Source of the DNA: Acetatifactor sp.
GTDB lineage: Bacteria > Bacillota > Clostridia > Lachnospirales > Lachnospiraceae
Assembly: GCA_016290775.1 (NCBI GenBank)
Contig: JAEEVF010000001.1
Location: 620,001-684,000 of the forward strand
Length of the DNA stretch: 64,000 bases
Reading direction: 5' to 3'
Position 1 is the first letter of the stretch. Each line of letters begins with the position of its first letter. The translations under genes were made by a program, and so were the position numbers. Positions 34,011 to 43,255 of the stretch are shown piece after piece. Below the pieces are notes generated by a model, which saw only the letters and a list, made by a program, of their open reading frames with translations, made no database searches and was not told the DNA's origin.

Positions 34011-34670
34011 TTACTCTTCCTGCTCGTCCTCGTCTTGCTCAGGCGCTGCTTCAGGCTCGGGAGCGGGATGAAGCTGGTTGATGTTGTTCTGGATCAAGGT
34101 CTGATACTCATTTAAGGAGCTGATCAGCTTGTCGTAGCTGTCCTGAGTGCTCTGTACGCTTCTGCTGTAGTTAGCGGTTGCGGAATTGCTTGCGGACTCA
34201 ATGATCTTTGCAAGGTGCTGAAGCACGTCGTCCATATATGCATTCGCAGCATCCTTTAAGTTGTTGGCTTCGATCGTCGCGTTGTCAATGATGCCCTGAG
34301 CCTTATTGACTGCCATGTTCACAAATTCATCTGCTCTTGCATGCGCACGGAGCATAACCTCATGCTCGCTGATCATCTGATTGTGCTCGATGGTCGCCTG
34401 CTCCAAAAGGGCTCTTGCCTGTTGCTCTGCCTCAGCCTTCATTGCCTCGGCGCGCTCTGCTGCGTCCTGCAGGATCGCATCCTTATTAGCGATGATCTTC
34501 TGGTACTGTTTGATCTCATCAGGGGTCTTGCGACGAAGCTCCTGAAGCATTTCTTCCATTTCCTCGCGATTAACTATCACGTCGGTACTGGAAAACATGC
34601 GGTTCTTACTGTTGGCAAGATAGTTTTCAATGTCAGTAATGATCTGTTCGATCTTGTTAATGCTGTTCAT
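34011..34670 (-). CDS. Coiled-coil protein resembling V-ATPase subunit H/DivIVA-type proteins
   Basis: A 219-residue protein, mostly helical: a long coiled coil (about 35-145) rich in Ala/Glu/Gln (AERAEAMKAEAEQQARALLE and QATIEHNQMISEHE), then a Ser/Asn/Gln segment and an acidic Pro/Glu tail (PAPEPEAAPEQDEDEQEE). Databases often label such proteins as ATP synthase subunit H-like or DivIVA-like, but I see no defining motif. It lies 4 bp after coaD, and rsmD precedes, a gene order that recurs in Clostridia as far as I recall. A role in cell division or envelope organisation is conceivable but unproven. Confidence 0.8.
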   Translation of the reverse strand: MNSINKIEQIITDIENYLANSKNRMFSSTDVIVNREEMEEMLQELRRKTPDEIKQYQKIIANKDAILQDAAERAEAMKAEAEQQARALLEQATIEHNQMISEHEVMLRAHARADEFVNMAVNKAQGIIDNATIEANNLKDAANAYMDDVLQHLAKIIESASNSATANYSRSVQSTQDSYDKLISSLNEYQTLIQNNINQLHPAPEPEAAPEQDEDEQEE

Positions 34671-34674
34671 AACT

Positions 34675-35166
34675 TCATTCGCCCTTCCCTTTATATTTAT
34701 CCTGGATCATCTTTGCCACGAAATCAGGCACGCACGGACTGACGTCGCCGCCAAAATATGCGATTTCTTTCACGCCCGAGGAACTTAAGTAGGCATATTC
34801 CAAACTGGTTGTCAGGAATACCGTATCCAATTTCTCGTGGGAAAGCTGACGGTTCGTCTGAGCAAGCTGCAGTTCGTATTCGAAGTCCGTCACGGCACGA
34901 AGGCCTCTGACTGCAACGTGGATATCATTGCTCGCCGCATAATTGATGAGGAGCCCGCTGAAGCTGTCAATCTTAACGTTTACAAGGTCCTTCGTGGCCT
35001 CCTTTAATATATTAACACGTTCCTCTACAGAAAACAACGCACTTTTTTCTTTATTGTTCAAAACGGCGACGATCAATTCGTCGAACATGGAGGACGCTCT
35101 TTTGATGACGTCCAGGTGTCCATAAGTCATGGGATCAAAGCTTCCGGGGTAGACTGCTCTTATCAT
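34675..35166 (-). CDS. coaD: Phosphopantetheine adenylyltransferase
   Basis: Transfers AMP from ATP to 4'-phosphopantetheine, step 4 of coenzyme A synthesis. The 163-residue sequence has the nucleotidyltransferase motif [16 protein letters not shown], the substrate segment [19 protein letters not shown] and the ISSTxVRE-like motif as [11 protein letters not shown]. Length is typical. It follows rsmD by about 25 bp, the widely conserved rsmD-coaD pair. Confidence 0.98.
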   Translation of the reverse strand: MIRAVYPGSFDPMTYGHLDVIKRASSMFDELIVAVLNNKEKSALFSVEERVNILKEATKDLVNVKIDSFSGLLINYAASNDIHVAVRGLRAVTDFEYELQLAQTNRQLSHEKLDTVFLTTSLEYAYLSSSGVKEIAYFGGDVSPCVPDFVAKMIQDKYKGKGE

Positions 35167-35191
35167 GTTTTTTCCTCTTTTTCCTCACGCT

Positions 35192-35743
35192 TTACGCTTT
35201 TTGAAGGAACACGTGTTTATTGGTTTTATAGGTTTTCTCACGCTTTATTTCATAGCCAAGATCGGCTGCAAAGGCGAAATCGCGCTTTTTCTCCTCCTCA
35301 ATGATGATCAGCGTCTCATCATCAACGAAAGGCATGTTGCAAAGGGCCCTTAAAATTCTTTCGTCCTCGCCCTTGCCGTAGGGCGGATCCATGAAGATCA
35401 CGTCGACGTGCTTTTCGTGGATCTGGGTCAGGGCTGCGGCCGCATCCTGCTTTATTACTATAGCACGGTCCTGGAATTTCGTAAATGCCAGATTTTGATG
35501 AATGCAGGAAAGCGCAGGTGCAGCGTTTTCGATGAAATATGCTTTCTTTGCGCCGCGGCTGATCGCTTCAATGCCAATTGCTCCGCTTCCCGAATAAAGA
35601 TCCACGAAAACGCTTCCCGGCACGTCATTCTGCAGTATATTAAACAAAGTTTCCTTGATCCTGTCCGTGGTCGGCCTGGTGTCCTGACCTTCCGGTGCTT
35701 TTAGGGGCAGGCTCCTCGCCGTGCCCGCGATCACTCTCATCAT
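35192..35743 (-). CDS. rsmD: 16S rRNA (guanine(966)-N(2))-methyltransferase
   Basis: A 183-residue SAM-dependent methyltransferase for G966 of 16S rRNA. Motifs: MRVIAGTARSLPLKAPEGQD, TRPTTDRIKETLFNIL, the SAM-binding VDLYSGSGAIGIEAISRGAK and the catalytic DPPY in VIFMDPPYGKG. AGAGGT lies 7 nt before the first of two adjacent ATG codons. It forms a unit with coaD and lies 22 bp after parC. Confidence 0.96.
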   Translation of the reverse strand: MMRVIAGTARSLPLKAPEGQDTRPTTDRIKETLFNILQNDVPGSVFVDLYSGSGAIGIEAISRGAKKAYFIENAAPALSCIHQNLAFTKFQDRAIVIKQDAAAALTQIHEKHVDVIFMDPPYGKGEDERILRALCNMPFVDDETLIIIEEEKKRDFAFAADLGYEIKREKTYKTNKHVFLQKA

Positions 35744-35765
35744 ATCTTATACCTCTAACTGCTGA

Positions 35766-38009
35766 TTATCCGCGAACCTTGATGCCCTTGGAGTCCCTTG
35801 AGCCAAGCTTGATGCCATTCAGCGAAAGCGTCTTACCCTTGTGTTCCACGGTCACTTCCACGCCGTTTCGAAGGTAATATACCTCTTCCACCTCGTCCTT
35901 CGGTGAAAGCTTCATGCCGCGTACGCCCACGGCCGTCTTTTTCTTTTCAGGGATCTGCTCTAACGGGAATCTTAGGAAGAACCCTTCCTTGGTCCGAAGA
36001 ACAATGTTCTTTTGATCGATCAGCGGCTGTACGCTTACGACCGCGTCACCGTCACCGAGCTTGGTTGCAGCAACGCTACGGCTCCGAACGTCAAACTCTC
36101 CGCCGTCCACGACCTTCATCATGCTCTGTTTCGTGACAAAGATCAGTTGCCTTAGATTCAGGTCAGATTGCGAAGCAATGCAGACAATGTTCTCCTCTTT
36201 CGAGTTGAAATTGCTGACATTGTCGATGGGCGTACCCTTGTCGCGAAGCTTTCCTGCAGGCAGGTCCATGACTTTGATGGTATGCATGACGCCGGTATCC
36301 GTAAAGAGACACACCTTTCCGACGTTCTTGCAGACAAAGGAATATTTGAACTCCGTTTCCGCAACCTCTTTGTTTCTCTCGTAGGTCTGCACGTCGATGG
36401 TCTTGGCATATCCAAAGCGGTCCATCAGGAAGTAAACGTCGGTCTCCTCGATCTCCTTCTCCTTATATACCGCCTCAACGCCGTTTTCAATGACGGTGCG
36501 TCTAGGCCTGCCATATTCCTTCTTAAAGCCGTCGAGCTCGCTGATGATGACCTGTGCCATGGAATCACGGCGGTCCAAAATATCCTCATAGCGATAGATG
36601 TTCGCCAGCGTCTCCTCGTGTTCTGCGATCAGTGCCTCGATCTCAAGTCCGATCAGCTTATAGAGTCGCATCTCCAAAATGGCATTTGCCTGTTTTTCGG
36701 AGAACATGAGCTGTGTTGCCATGATCTTGGATTCCTTTGAGCGGAAACGGATCCCGTCGATCTTTCCTTCCACAAGGCAAGCCTTTGCCATGGCGCGATC
36801 CTTGGACCCGCGCAGGATCTCAATGATCAGGTCGATCACGTTGCAGGCCTTGATCAGGCCCTCCTGGATCTCCTTTTTTTCTAGTTCTCTCGCGAGCAGA
36901 TTGGTATATTTCCTCGTCGCGATCTCAAATTGGAAATCCACGTTCGCCTTGATGATCTCGCGAAGGCTCATCGTCTCCGGACGCCCCTCGTGGATCGCAA
37001 GCATATTCACGCCAAAGGTGTCCTCAAGGCGCGTCTTTTTGTAAAGCATGTTGACAAAGTTCTCGGCGTCGGCATCCTTTCTTAGCTCGATCACGATGCG
37101 GATGCCTTCTTTGGAACTCTGGTTGGAAATATCAACGATGTCAGCCGTCTTCTTCTGCTCCGCAAGCGCCGCAACGTCCGTTAAGAACTTCGAAATGTTT
37201 GCACCGATCATGGGATAAGGGATCTCGGTAATGACCACGTTGGTCTTACCGCCCTTTTGCTTTTCGTATTCCACCTTGCCGCGAAGCTTGATCTTACCGC
37301 TTCCAGTCTCATAGATTTCAAGGAGTTCATCTTGGTTGATGACAATGCCGCCCGTCGGGAAATCAGGGCCTTTGATATAACGCATCAGCTCACGCGTCGA
37401 GATGTTTTCGTCGTAAAGATATGCTTTCGTCGCGTCAATGACTTCACAAAGATTGTGTGGCGGAATGCTGGTCACCATGCCGACTGCGATACCGTCCGAA
37501 CCGTTGACCAAAATGTTCGGGATCTTAACGGGCAGAACGCCGGGCTCTTTCTCCGTCTCATCGAAGTTAGGGATGAAATCCACGACGTCCTTGTCGAGAT
37601 CGGCAAGAAAGGCTTCCTGCGTCACCTTCTGAAGCCTTGCTTCCGTATAACGCATGGCAGCTGCGCCGTCGCCTTCGATATTGCCGAAGTTTCCGTGGCC
37701 GTCTACGAGAGGCATGCCCTTCTTGAAATCCTGCGTCATGTTGACGAGTGCTTCATAAATGGAGCTATCGCCATGGGGATGGTACTTACCCATGGTATCA
37801 CCGACGATGCGGGCACTCTTACGATAAGGCTTGTCGTAACGGATGCCAAGCTCATGCATATCATATAAAGTCCTTCTTTGTACGGGCTTTAGGCCATCCC
37901 GTACGTCCGGCAATGCCCTGGCGATGATGACGCTCATGGCATAGTCGATAAAGGATTTTTGCATTTCCTCGGAGTATTCGGTTTTAATGATTCGTTCGTT
38001 TGAATTCAT
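35766..38009 (-). CDS. parC: Type IIA topoisomerase subunit A, ParC-like
   Basis: The DNA-cleaving subunit (747 residues) of a topoisomerase IV/gyrase-type enzyme. The active-site Tyr is in [11 protein letters not shown]. The quinolone-resistance region reads [18 protein letters not shown], with Ser and Glu at the two positions most often mutated, a drug-sensitive pattern. The C-terminal beta-pinwheel (about 500-747) has no recognisable GyrA box (QRRGGKG), which supports topoisomerase IV over gyrase. GGGAG precedes the ATG. The partner subunit gene lies 24 bp upstream. Confidence 0.92.
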   Translation of the reverse strand: MNSNERIIKTEYSEEMQKSFIDYAMSVIIARALPDVRDGLKPVQRRTLYDMHELGIRYDKPYRKSARIVGDTMGKYHPHGDSSIYEALVNMTQDFKKGMPLVDGHGNFGNIEGDGAAAMRYTEARLQKVTQEAFLADLDKDVVDFIPNFDETEKEPGVLPVKIPNILVNGSDGIAVGMVTSIPPHNLCEVIDATKAYLYDENISTRELMRYIKGPDFPTGGIVINQDELLEIYETGSGKIKLRGKVEYEKQKGGKTNVVITEIPYPMIGANISKFLTDVAALAEQKKTADIVDISNQSSKEGIRIVIELRKDADAENFVNMLYKKTRLEDTFGVNMLAIHEGRPETMSLREIIKANVDFQFEIATRKYTNLLARELEKKEIQEGLIKACNVIDLIIEILRGSKDRAMAKACLVEGKIDGIRFRSKESKIMATQLMFSEKQANAILEMRLYKLIGLEIEALIAEHEETLANIYRYEDILDRRDSMAQVIISELDGFKKEYGRPRRTVIENGVEAVYKEKEIEETDVYFLMDRFGYAKTIDVQTYERNKEVAETEFKYSFVCKNVGKVCLFTDTGVMHTIKVMDLPAGKLRDKGTPIDNVSNFNSKEENIVCIASQSDLNLRQLIFVTKQSMMKVVDGGEFDVRSRSVAATKLGDGDAVVSVQPLIDQKNIVLRTKEGFFLRFPLEQIPEKKKTAVGVRGMKLSPKDEVEEVYYLRNGVEVTVEHKGKTLSLNGIKLGSRDSKGIKVRG

Positions 38010-38033
38010 GGAGAACTCCCGTGTTCCTAAGAA

Positions 38034-39956
38034 TTATACGTCCAATGCCGCTTCCCTTGCGTGGTCATAAATATATGCTTTCCTGGGCGGAACCTCGGTT
38101 CCCATAAGGAGTTCCGTGATCTCGCTGGCCATTCTCGCGTCCTCGATCTCAACCTGCTTCATCATGCGGGTTTCGGGGTCAAGGGTGGTCTCCCAAAGCT
38201 GCTCGGCATCCATTTCGCCCAGTCCCTTATAGCGCTGCAGGGTGAAGGGCCCTTTGTGGGTCTTGCGGTATTTTTCCAATGCCTTGTCGTCGTAAAGATA
38301 CTGCTCTTCACCCTTGCTTGGCATCGCCTTATAAAGCGGAGGCATGGCAATGTAAACATGTCCCTCGAAGATCAGCTCCGGCATAAAGCGGTAAAACAAT
38401 GTCAAGAGCAAGGTGGATATGTGCGCACCGTCCACGTCCGCATCGGCCATGATGATGATCTTGTCGTAGCGGAGCTTTGAAATGTCAAAATCGTTGCCAT
38501 ATCCTTCCGAAAAGCCACATCCAAAGGCGTTGATCATGGTTTTGATCTCAGCGTTTGCAAGGATCTTGTCGATGCTGGCCTTTTCCACGTTCAGGATCTT
38601 GCCTCGGATTGGCAGGATGGCCTGATACATGCGGTTTCTTGCGGTCTTCGCGCTGCCGCCGGCGGAATCACCCTCTACGATAAAGATCTCACACTTGGAA
38701 GCATCCTTGGATTCGCAGTTCGCAAGCTTTCCGTTGGAGTCGAAGGAATACTTTTGCTTCGTCAGAAGGTTTGTCTTCGCCTTCTCTTCCGACTTACGGA
38801 TCTTTGCAGCCTTTTCCGCACAAGAGATCACACTCTTAAGGGTCTCAAGGTTACGGTCAAAGAAGTGTACGACTTCGTCGCCCGTGATCTTGCTTACCAC
38901 CTTTGCGGCATCCTGGTTATCCAGCTTCGTCTTGGTCTGACCCTCGAACCTGGGATCGGGATGCTTGATCGAAACCACTGCCGTCATGCCGTTACGCACG
39001 TCCGCACCGGTAAAGTTGATGTCTTTATCCTTAAGAACGCCAAGCTCTCTCGCGTAATTGTTGATGACCGCGGTGAAGTTGGTCTTAAAGCCCGTCAGAT
39101 GCGTTCCGCCTTCGGAATTATAAATATTATTACAAAAGCCAAGCACGTTCTCATGGAATTCATTGACGTACTGGAAAGCCACTTCCACGGAGATCCCTTC
39201 GCTCTCGCCGCTAAAGTAGATCACGTCTGTGACGGTTTCCTTCGCTTTGTTCATGTCCTTGATGAATCCGACAATGCCTTCAGGCTCGTGATAAGTGATC
39301 TTTTCAGCCGATTCAGGGCGTTTGTCTTCATAAAGGATCGTTAGGCCCGGGTTCAGATAAGCCGTTTCATGAAGGCGGCTTTTCACCTCGTCCTCTTTGA
39401 ATCTTGTGCGGTCAAAGATCGTGTCATCCGGCAAAAAGCTGATCGTGGTACCGGTCTCCCTGGTCTTTCCGACGATTGGAAGAAGCCCACCCTGCAGCTC
39501 AGTTGTTGGAATGCCGCGTTCATAAGTATCCTCGTAGATATTCCCGCCAACCTTTACGCGAACGGAAAGTCTTGTGGACAATGCGTTCACGACGGAGGAA
39601 CCCACGCCATGAAGACCGCCGCTGGTCTTATATGCAGAATTATCAAATTTACCGCCGGCATGGAGGGTCGTAAACACAAGACGCTCAGCGCTGATGCCCT
39701 TTTCATGCATGCCGACGGGAATGCCTCGGCCATTGTCGGTAACGGTTGCGGAACCATCTGCCTCAAGCGTGACGCAGATCTTATCGCAATAGCCCGCAAG
39801 ATGCTCGTCCACGGAATTGTCCAAGATCTCATAGATCAAGTGATTGAGGCCCTTGGTGGACACGCTGCCGATATACATGCCAGGACGTTTGCGGACTGCT
39901 TCGAGGCCTTCTAAGACGGTAATGCTTGAAGCTCCGTATTCCGGTTCTTTTGCCAT
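38034..39956 (-). CDS. parE: Type IIA topoisomerase subunit B, ParE-like
   Basis: The ATPase subunit (640 residues). The GHKL ATPase motifs are ILDNSVDEHLAGYCD, VTDNGRGIPVGMHEK and GGLHGVGSSVVNALS, followed by a transducer domain and the TOPRIM domain with EGDSAGGSAKTARNR, LPIRGKILNVEKA and DADVDGAHI. The ATG at 39956 has AAGGAG 8 nt upstream and matches the family start (MAKEPEYGASSITVLEGLEA); a long upstream extension in frame is rejected. Assignment as ParE rather than GyrB follows from the ParC-like partner. Confidence 0.9.
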   Translation of the reverse strand: MAKEPEYGASSITVLEGLEAVRKRPGMYIGSVSTKGLNHLIYEILDNSVDEHLAGYCDKICVTLEADGSATVTDNGRGIPVGMHEKGISAERLVFTTLHAGGKFDNSAYKTSGGLHGVGSSVVNALSTRLSVRVKVGGNIYEDTYERGIPTTELQGGLLPIVGKTRETGTTISFLPDDTIFDRTRFKEDEVKSRLHETAYLNPGLTILYEDKRPESAEKITYHEPEGIVGFIKDMNKAKETVTDVIYFSGESEGISVEVAFQYVNEFHENVLGFCNNIYNSEGGTHLTGFKTNFTAVINNYARELGVLKDKDINFTGADVRNGMTAVVSIKHPDPRFEGQTKTKLDNQDAAKVVSKITGDEVVHFFDRNLETLKSVISCAEKAAKIRKSEEKAKTNLLTKQKYSFDSNGKLANCESKDASKCEIFIVEGDSAGGSAKTARNRMYQAILPIRGKILNVEKASIDKILANAEIKTMINAFGCGFSEGYGNDFDISKLRYDKIIIMADADVDGAHISTLLLTLFYRFMPELIFEGHVYIAMPPLYKAMPSKGEEQYLYDDKALEKYRKTHKGPFTLQRYKGLGEMDAEQLWETTLDPETRMMKQVEIEDARMASEITELLMGTEVPPRKAYIYDHAREAALDV

Positions 39957-40110
39957 GTTGCCAACTCCTTTTTTCATAGTGGCACGCATCGTTTTCCTTT
40001 GGGGGATCTCTTTGCGCACCATGAATATTTTACCATAGATATTGTGGTTTTGCAAAGGAAAATATACTAAATCATGCGTATTTTGGACATTTTCGGCACT
40101 TTTTACAAGC

Positions 40111-40144
40111 AAAAAAACAGAGCTGCTTTTCGCAACTCTGTTTT
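40111..40144 (-). terminator. Terminator downstream of the degV gene
   Basis: Stem CAGAG-C-TGC with GCA-A-CTCTG (one C/A mismatch), a TTTTC loop and A/T runs on both sides. It ends the degV transcript on the - strand just before parE's upstream region. Confidence 0.85.
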
Positions 40145-40160
40145 GAGATGAACGAAGGTT

Positions 40161-41039
40161 CTAAGCAAAGGTTTTTTGACAGCATCCAACGCCCAAAGCG
40201 CCAGGACCAACGTGGCAGGCAATGCTTAAGGGGAGCGGTGCGATCTCGACTTCATAACCAGGGAAGATCTCAAGCATCTCCTCTTTTAACTGAAGCGCAG
40301 CTTCCTCATTCGCCGTGTGTGCGATCTTGAGCCATACTTTACCAGGCGCAGGAACAACGCCGCCAAAACGCGTTTCAATGTCGTTTTTCAAAGCACCGAG
40401 CATCACGGATTTGCCCTGCGATAAGGTGCGGGCCTTCGAAAACGCATCCAGCTTCTCGCCCTGGATCTGCAGGATCGGTTTGATCTTAAGAAGCGTTCCG
40501 ATCGCAGCCGCCGCCGGCGTGATCCTTCCGCCCTTTTTCAGATACTCCAGCGTATCCAGCATAATATAAATGGTGCAGCTGAATTTATCTTCTTCGAGCT
40601 TTTCACGAATGGTCTTCGCGTCAAAGCCTTTCCCGATCAGGATCTTTGCGTCCAAAAGAGATTGATGGAGCGTCACGGAAATACGCTGATTGTTCACGAC
40701 AAAGACCTTGCCCTCATAAGGAGCATCCTGAGCAAGCATCATCGCCGTCTGGCATGCGCCGGAAAGACCACTGCTCATTGGAAGGTGCAAAATCTCGTCA
40801 TAGTTCAAAAGAATCTGATCCCAAAGCCTACAAACCTCTTCAGGGGAAGGCTGGCTGGTGGAGATCACCGCCCCGCCGGTCTGTTTTTCGTAGAACTCTT
40901 CCTGCGTCAGGTTGACGCCTTCATAAAAATGCTCATCGTCGATCATAAAAGGCATAGGGATGACAAAGATGCCAAGGCGGTCTGCCTCTTCTTTGGTGAT
41001 GCCGCTATTGCTGTCCGTTACGATTGCGATCTTGCTCAT
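40161..41039 (-). CDS. DegV family fatty-acid-binding protein (FakB-like)
   Basis: A 292-residue DegV/FakB protein that holds a fatty acid for phosphorylation by the kinase FakA. Family motifs: IAIVTDSNSGITKEEADRLG, the TSQPSP loop, LPMSSGLSGACQTA and VFVVNNQRISVTLHQSLLD (the usual VVDS appears as VVNN). The C-terminus HVGPGALGVGCCQ is typical. FakA is encoded nearby at 43256 with only recG between. AGAGAGG lies 9 nt before the ATG. It is probably co-transcribed with recG. Confidence 0.93.
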   Translation of the reverse strand: MSKIAIVTDSNSGITKEEADRLGIFVIPMPFMIDDEHFYEGVNLTQEEFYEKQTGGAVISTSQPSPEEVCRLWDQILLNYDEILHLPMSSGLSGACQTAMMLAQDAPYEGKVFVVNNQRISVTLHQSLLDAKILIGKGFDAKTIREKLEEDKFSCTIYIMLDTLEYLKKGGRITPAAAAIGTLLKIKPILQIQGEKLDAFSKARTLSQGKSVMLGALKNDIETRFGGVVPAPGKVWLKIAHTANEEAALQLKEEMLEIFPGYEVEIAPLPLSIACHVGPGALGVGCCQKTFA

Positions 41040-41087
41040 GCGCTTTTTGCCTCTCTTGCATCTTCTCGTAATAATGTCATGTTACTA

Positions 41088-43151
41088 TTAAATTGAGCGA
41101 AAGTCAACTGTATTTGCGGTGCCGTCCGTAAAATACGCCTTGAGCCGCTGATGCTCAGGGAGCGCCAGATCAGGGTCTTTTCGCATCAGATCATCCACGA
41201 TGTCCGATGAAAGTTTTAGAAGCTCTGCATCGTTATAAATGTCACCGATATGAAACGAAAACTCACCGCTCTGGCGGATCCCAAACAGGTCACCGGGGCC
41301 TCGAAGCCTTAGATCCTCAGAAGCGACAAAGAATCCGTCATTGGAGCGGTTTAGGATCCCCAGCCTTTCCATGGTCTCCTTGGATTCATTCGTACTCAGG
41401 AAGATGCAATAGCTCTGCGCGTCGCCTCTTCCGACACGACCTCGCAACTGATGGAGCTGCGCAAGTCCAAATCTCTCTGCATTTTCCACCATCATCACCG
41501 TGGCGTTCGGTACGTTGATCCCCACCTCGATCACGGTTGTGCTGACCAAGACGTCAATGTTTTTATGTGCAAAATCCTCCATGATCCGGGTTTTGTCCGC
41601 AGCCTTCATCTTACCGTGCAGATACGCAACTACGATCGATGGGGAAAGGGCCGAACGTAGCTTTTCTGCATAGTCCGTTACGTTCTCCAGGTCATCCATT
41701 TCGCCCTCTTCCACCTGCGGACAGATCACATAGGCTTGATGTCCTTCTGCCACTTGCTTTTCTATGAATTGCCATGCCTTAGGCCTGTAAGAAGTGCCAA
41801 CGACACAGTTTTTGATCGGAAGCCTTCCTTCCGGCAATTCCTTGATCACGGAAATCTGAAGATCACCGTACAGGATGATCGCAAGCGTCCTAGGGATCGG
41901 CGTCGCGCTCATGACAAGCACGTGAGGTCTGAGCCCTTTTTCTGCAAGGGTCTCTCGCTGACGCACGCCAAATCTGTGTTGCTCATCCGTGACTACCAAA
42001 GCCAAATTCTTGAATACAACCTTTTCTTGTATGAGTGCATGGGTACCGATGATCAGGTTTGCCTCACCCGAGGCAATCTTCTCATACTGTTCCCTTTTTT
42101 CCTTTGCGGTCATGGATCCCACCAAAAGAACGGGTTTGAAGGCGAGATGATACTTTTTAATGTCCTTGCAGACATTTTCATAATGCTGCATGGCAAGCAC
42201 TTCCGTCGGCGCCATTAAAGCGCCTTGATATCCATTCGCCACGGCCATGAGAAGTGCAAGGAATGCAACGATCGTCTTTCCTGAACCCACGTCGCCCTGG
42301 ATCAGACGGTTCATGCACCTTTGGCCTTCCATGTCTTCACGGATCTCTGCCCAGACCTGCTTTTGCCCTTTGGTCAGCCGAAATGGCAAGGATTCCACGT
42401 ATCGTACGGTATCTGCAGTTTCAATCATGGGATATTCGTTCGCGATCGTCGCGACAAAATCCTTGTTCTTGCGCATGCAAAAAAGAAAGTTGAAAAACTC
42501 ATCAAAAACAAGCCTTCTTCGCGCCGTGATCGCGTCTTTTTCACTTGTAGGCAGGTGAATGTCATGAAGTGCCGTTTTCAAGTCCGTTATTTCTGCGCGC
42601 GAAAGCATGTCGGCGGGAAGATATTCTTCCGGAAAAGCATAGGAAGAAAGCGCCGTTTTGACCGCTTTTTGCATGGCTTGATTGGTAAGTCCCTTTGTCA
42701 GGGAATATTTCGGCTGCAGGATGCCGGTCAGGCGGTCATATTCCGCCGGAGAATAATACTTTGGCTGCTCCATGACAAAGGAAGGGCCCTTCACTTCCAC
42801 TCTGCCGCGGAAAATATAGGTTGCGCCTGGTTTTAGGATCTTTGTTTGGAAAGGCATGTTAAAAAAGACAAGGGAAAGGAGACCCGTGTCGTCTTTTACG
42901 TTTACCGTCGTGATGGTAAGGCGCTTTCCTTTTCTGCTTGCAGGCGTTGTCAAGACGGTCCCAAGTACGGCGGAAATAGTGCTGTTCGTGAGAGCCTTGA
43001 TCTTCACGGGCTTTTCAAACCGTTCATAGTCCTTTGGAAAATTGCGCAAAAGATCCCCGACGGTCAAGAGGCCAAGCTTTGTATATAATTTCTGGCTTTT
43101 TTCGCCAATGCCCTTCAGCTCAAGAAGGGAGGAATCCTTTGTTAATGCCAC
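41088..43151 (-). CDS. recG: ATP-dependent DNA helicase RecG
   Basis: A 687-residue branch-migrating helicase acting on stalled forks and junctions. The N-terminal wedge/OB domain (about 50-150: VLGTVLTTPASRKGKRLTI) is followed by the SF2 helicase core: LIQGDVGSGKTIVAFLA (Walker A), VVTDEQHRFGVRQRE (DEQH box), MSATPIPRTLA, and QLHQLRGRVGRGDAQSYC. Start is a GTG at 43151 with AAAGGG 8 nt upstream. Position in the rpmB-asp23-fakA-recG cluster is conserved in Firmicutes. Confidence 0.97.
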   Translation of the reverse strand: MALTKDSSLLELKGIGEKSQKLYTKLGLLTVGDLLRNFPKDYERFEKPVKIKALTNSTISAVLGTVLTTPASRKGKRLTITTVNVKDDTGLLSLVFFNMPFQTKILKPGATYIFRGRVEVKGPSFVMEQPKYYSPAEYDRLTGILQPKYSLTKGLTNQAMQKAVKTALSSYAFPEEYLPADMLSRAEITDLKTALHDIHLPTSEKDAITARRRLVFDEFFNFLFCMRKNKDFVATIANEYPMIETADTVRYVESLPFRLTKGQKQVWAEIREDMEGQRCMNRLIQGDVGSGKTIVAFLALLMAVANGYQGALMAPTEVLAMQHYENVCKDIKKYHLAFKPVLLVGSMTAKEKREQYEKIASGEANLIIGTHALIQEKVVFKNLALVVTDEQHRFGVRQRETLAEKGLRPHVLVMSATPIPRTLAIILYGDLQISVIKELPEGRLPIKNCVVGTSYRPKAWQFIEKQVAEGHQAYVICPQVEEGEMDDLENVTDYAEKLRSALSPSIVVAYLHGKMKAADKTRIMEDFAHKNIDVLVSTTVIEVGINVPNATVMMVENAERFGLAQLHQLRGRVGRGDAQSYCIFLSTNESKETMERLGILNRSNDGFFVASEDLRLRGPGDLFGIRQSGEFSFHIGDIYNDAELLKLSSDIVDDLMRKDPDLALPEHQRLKAYFTDGTANTVDFRSI

Positions 43152-43203
43152 GTTACATACCCTTTCCTATAATTCGTGTCACGGACCTAAAAAACTCATG
43201 ATT

Positions 43204-43241
43204 GAAAAAGAGGGGCGTTCCTGCCAATGCAAAAGCGCCCC
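43204..43241 (-). terminator. Terminator of the asp23-fakA transcript
   Basis: On the - strand, a GGGGCG/CGCCCC stem (43212-43217 with 43236-43241) with an 18-nt loop, followed by CTCTTTTTC. It separates fakA from recG. Confidence 0.7.
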
Positions 43242-43255
43242 ATAAATTCAAAACT

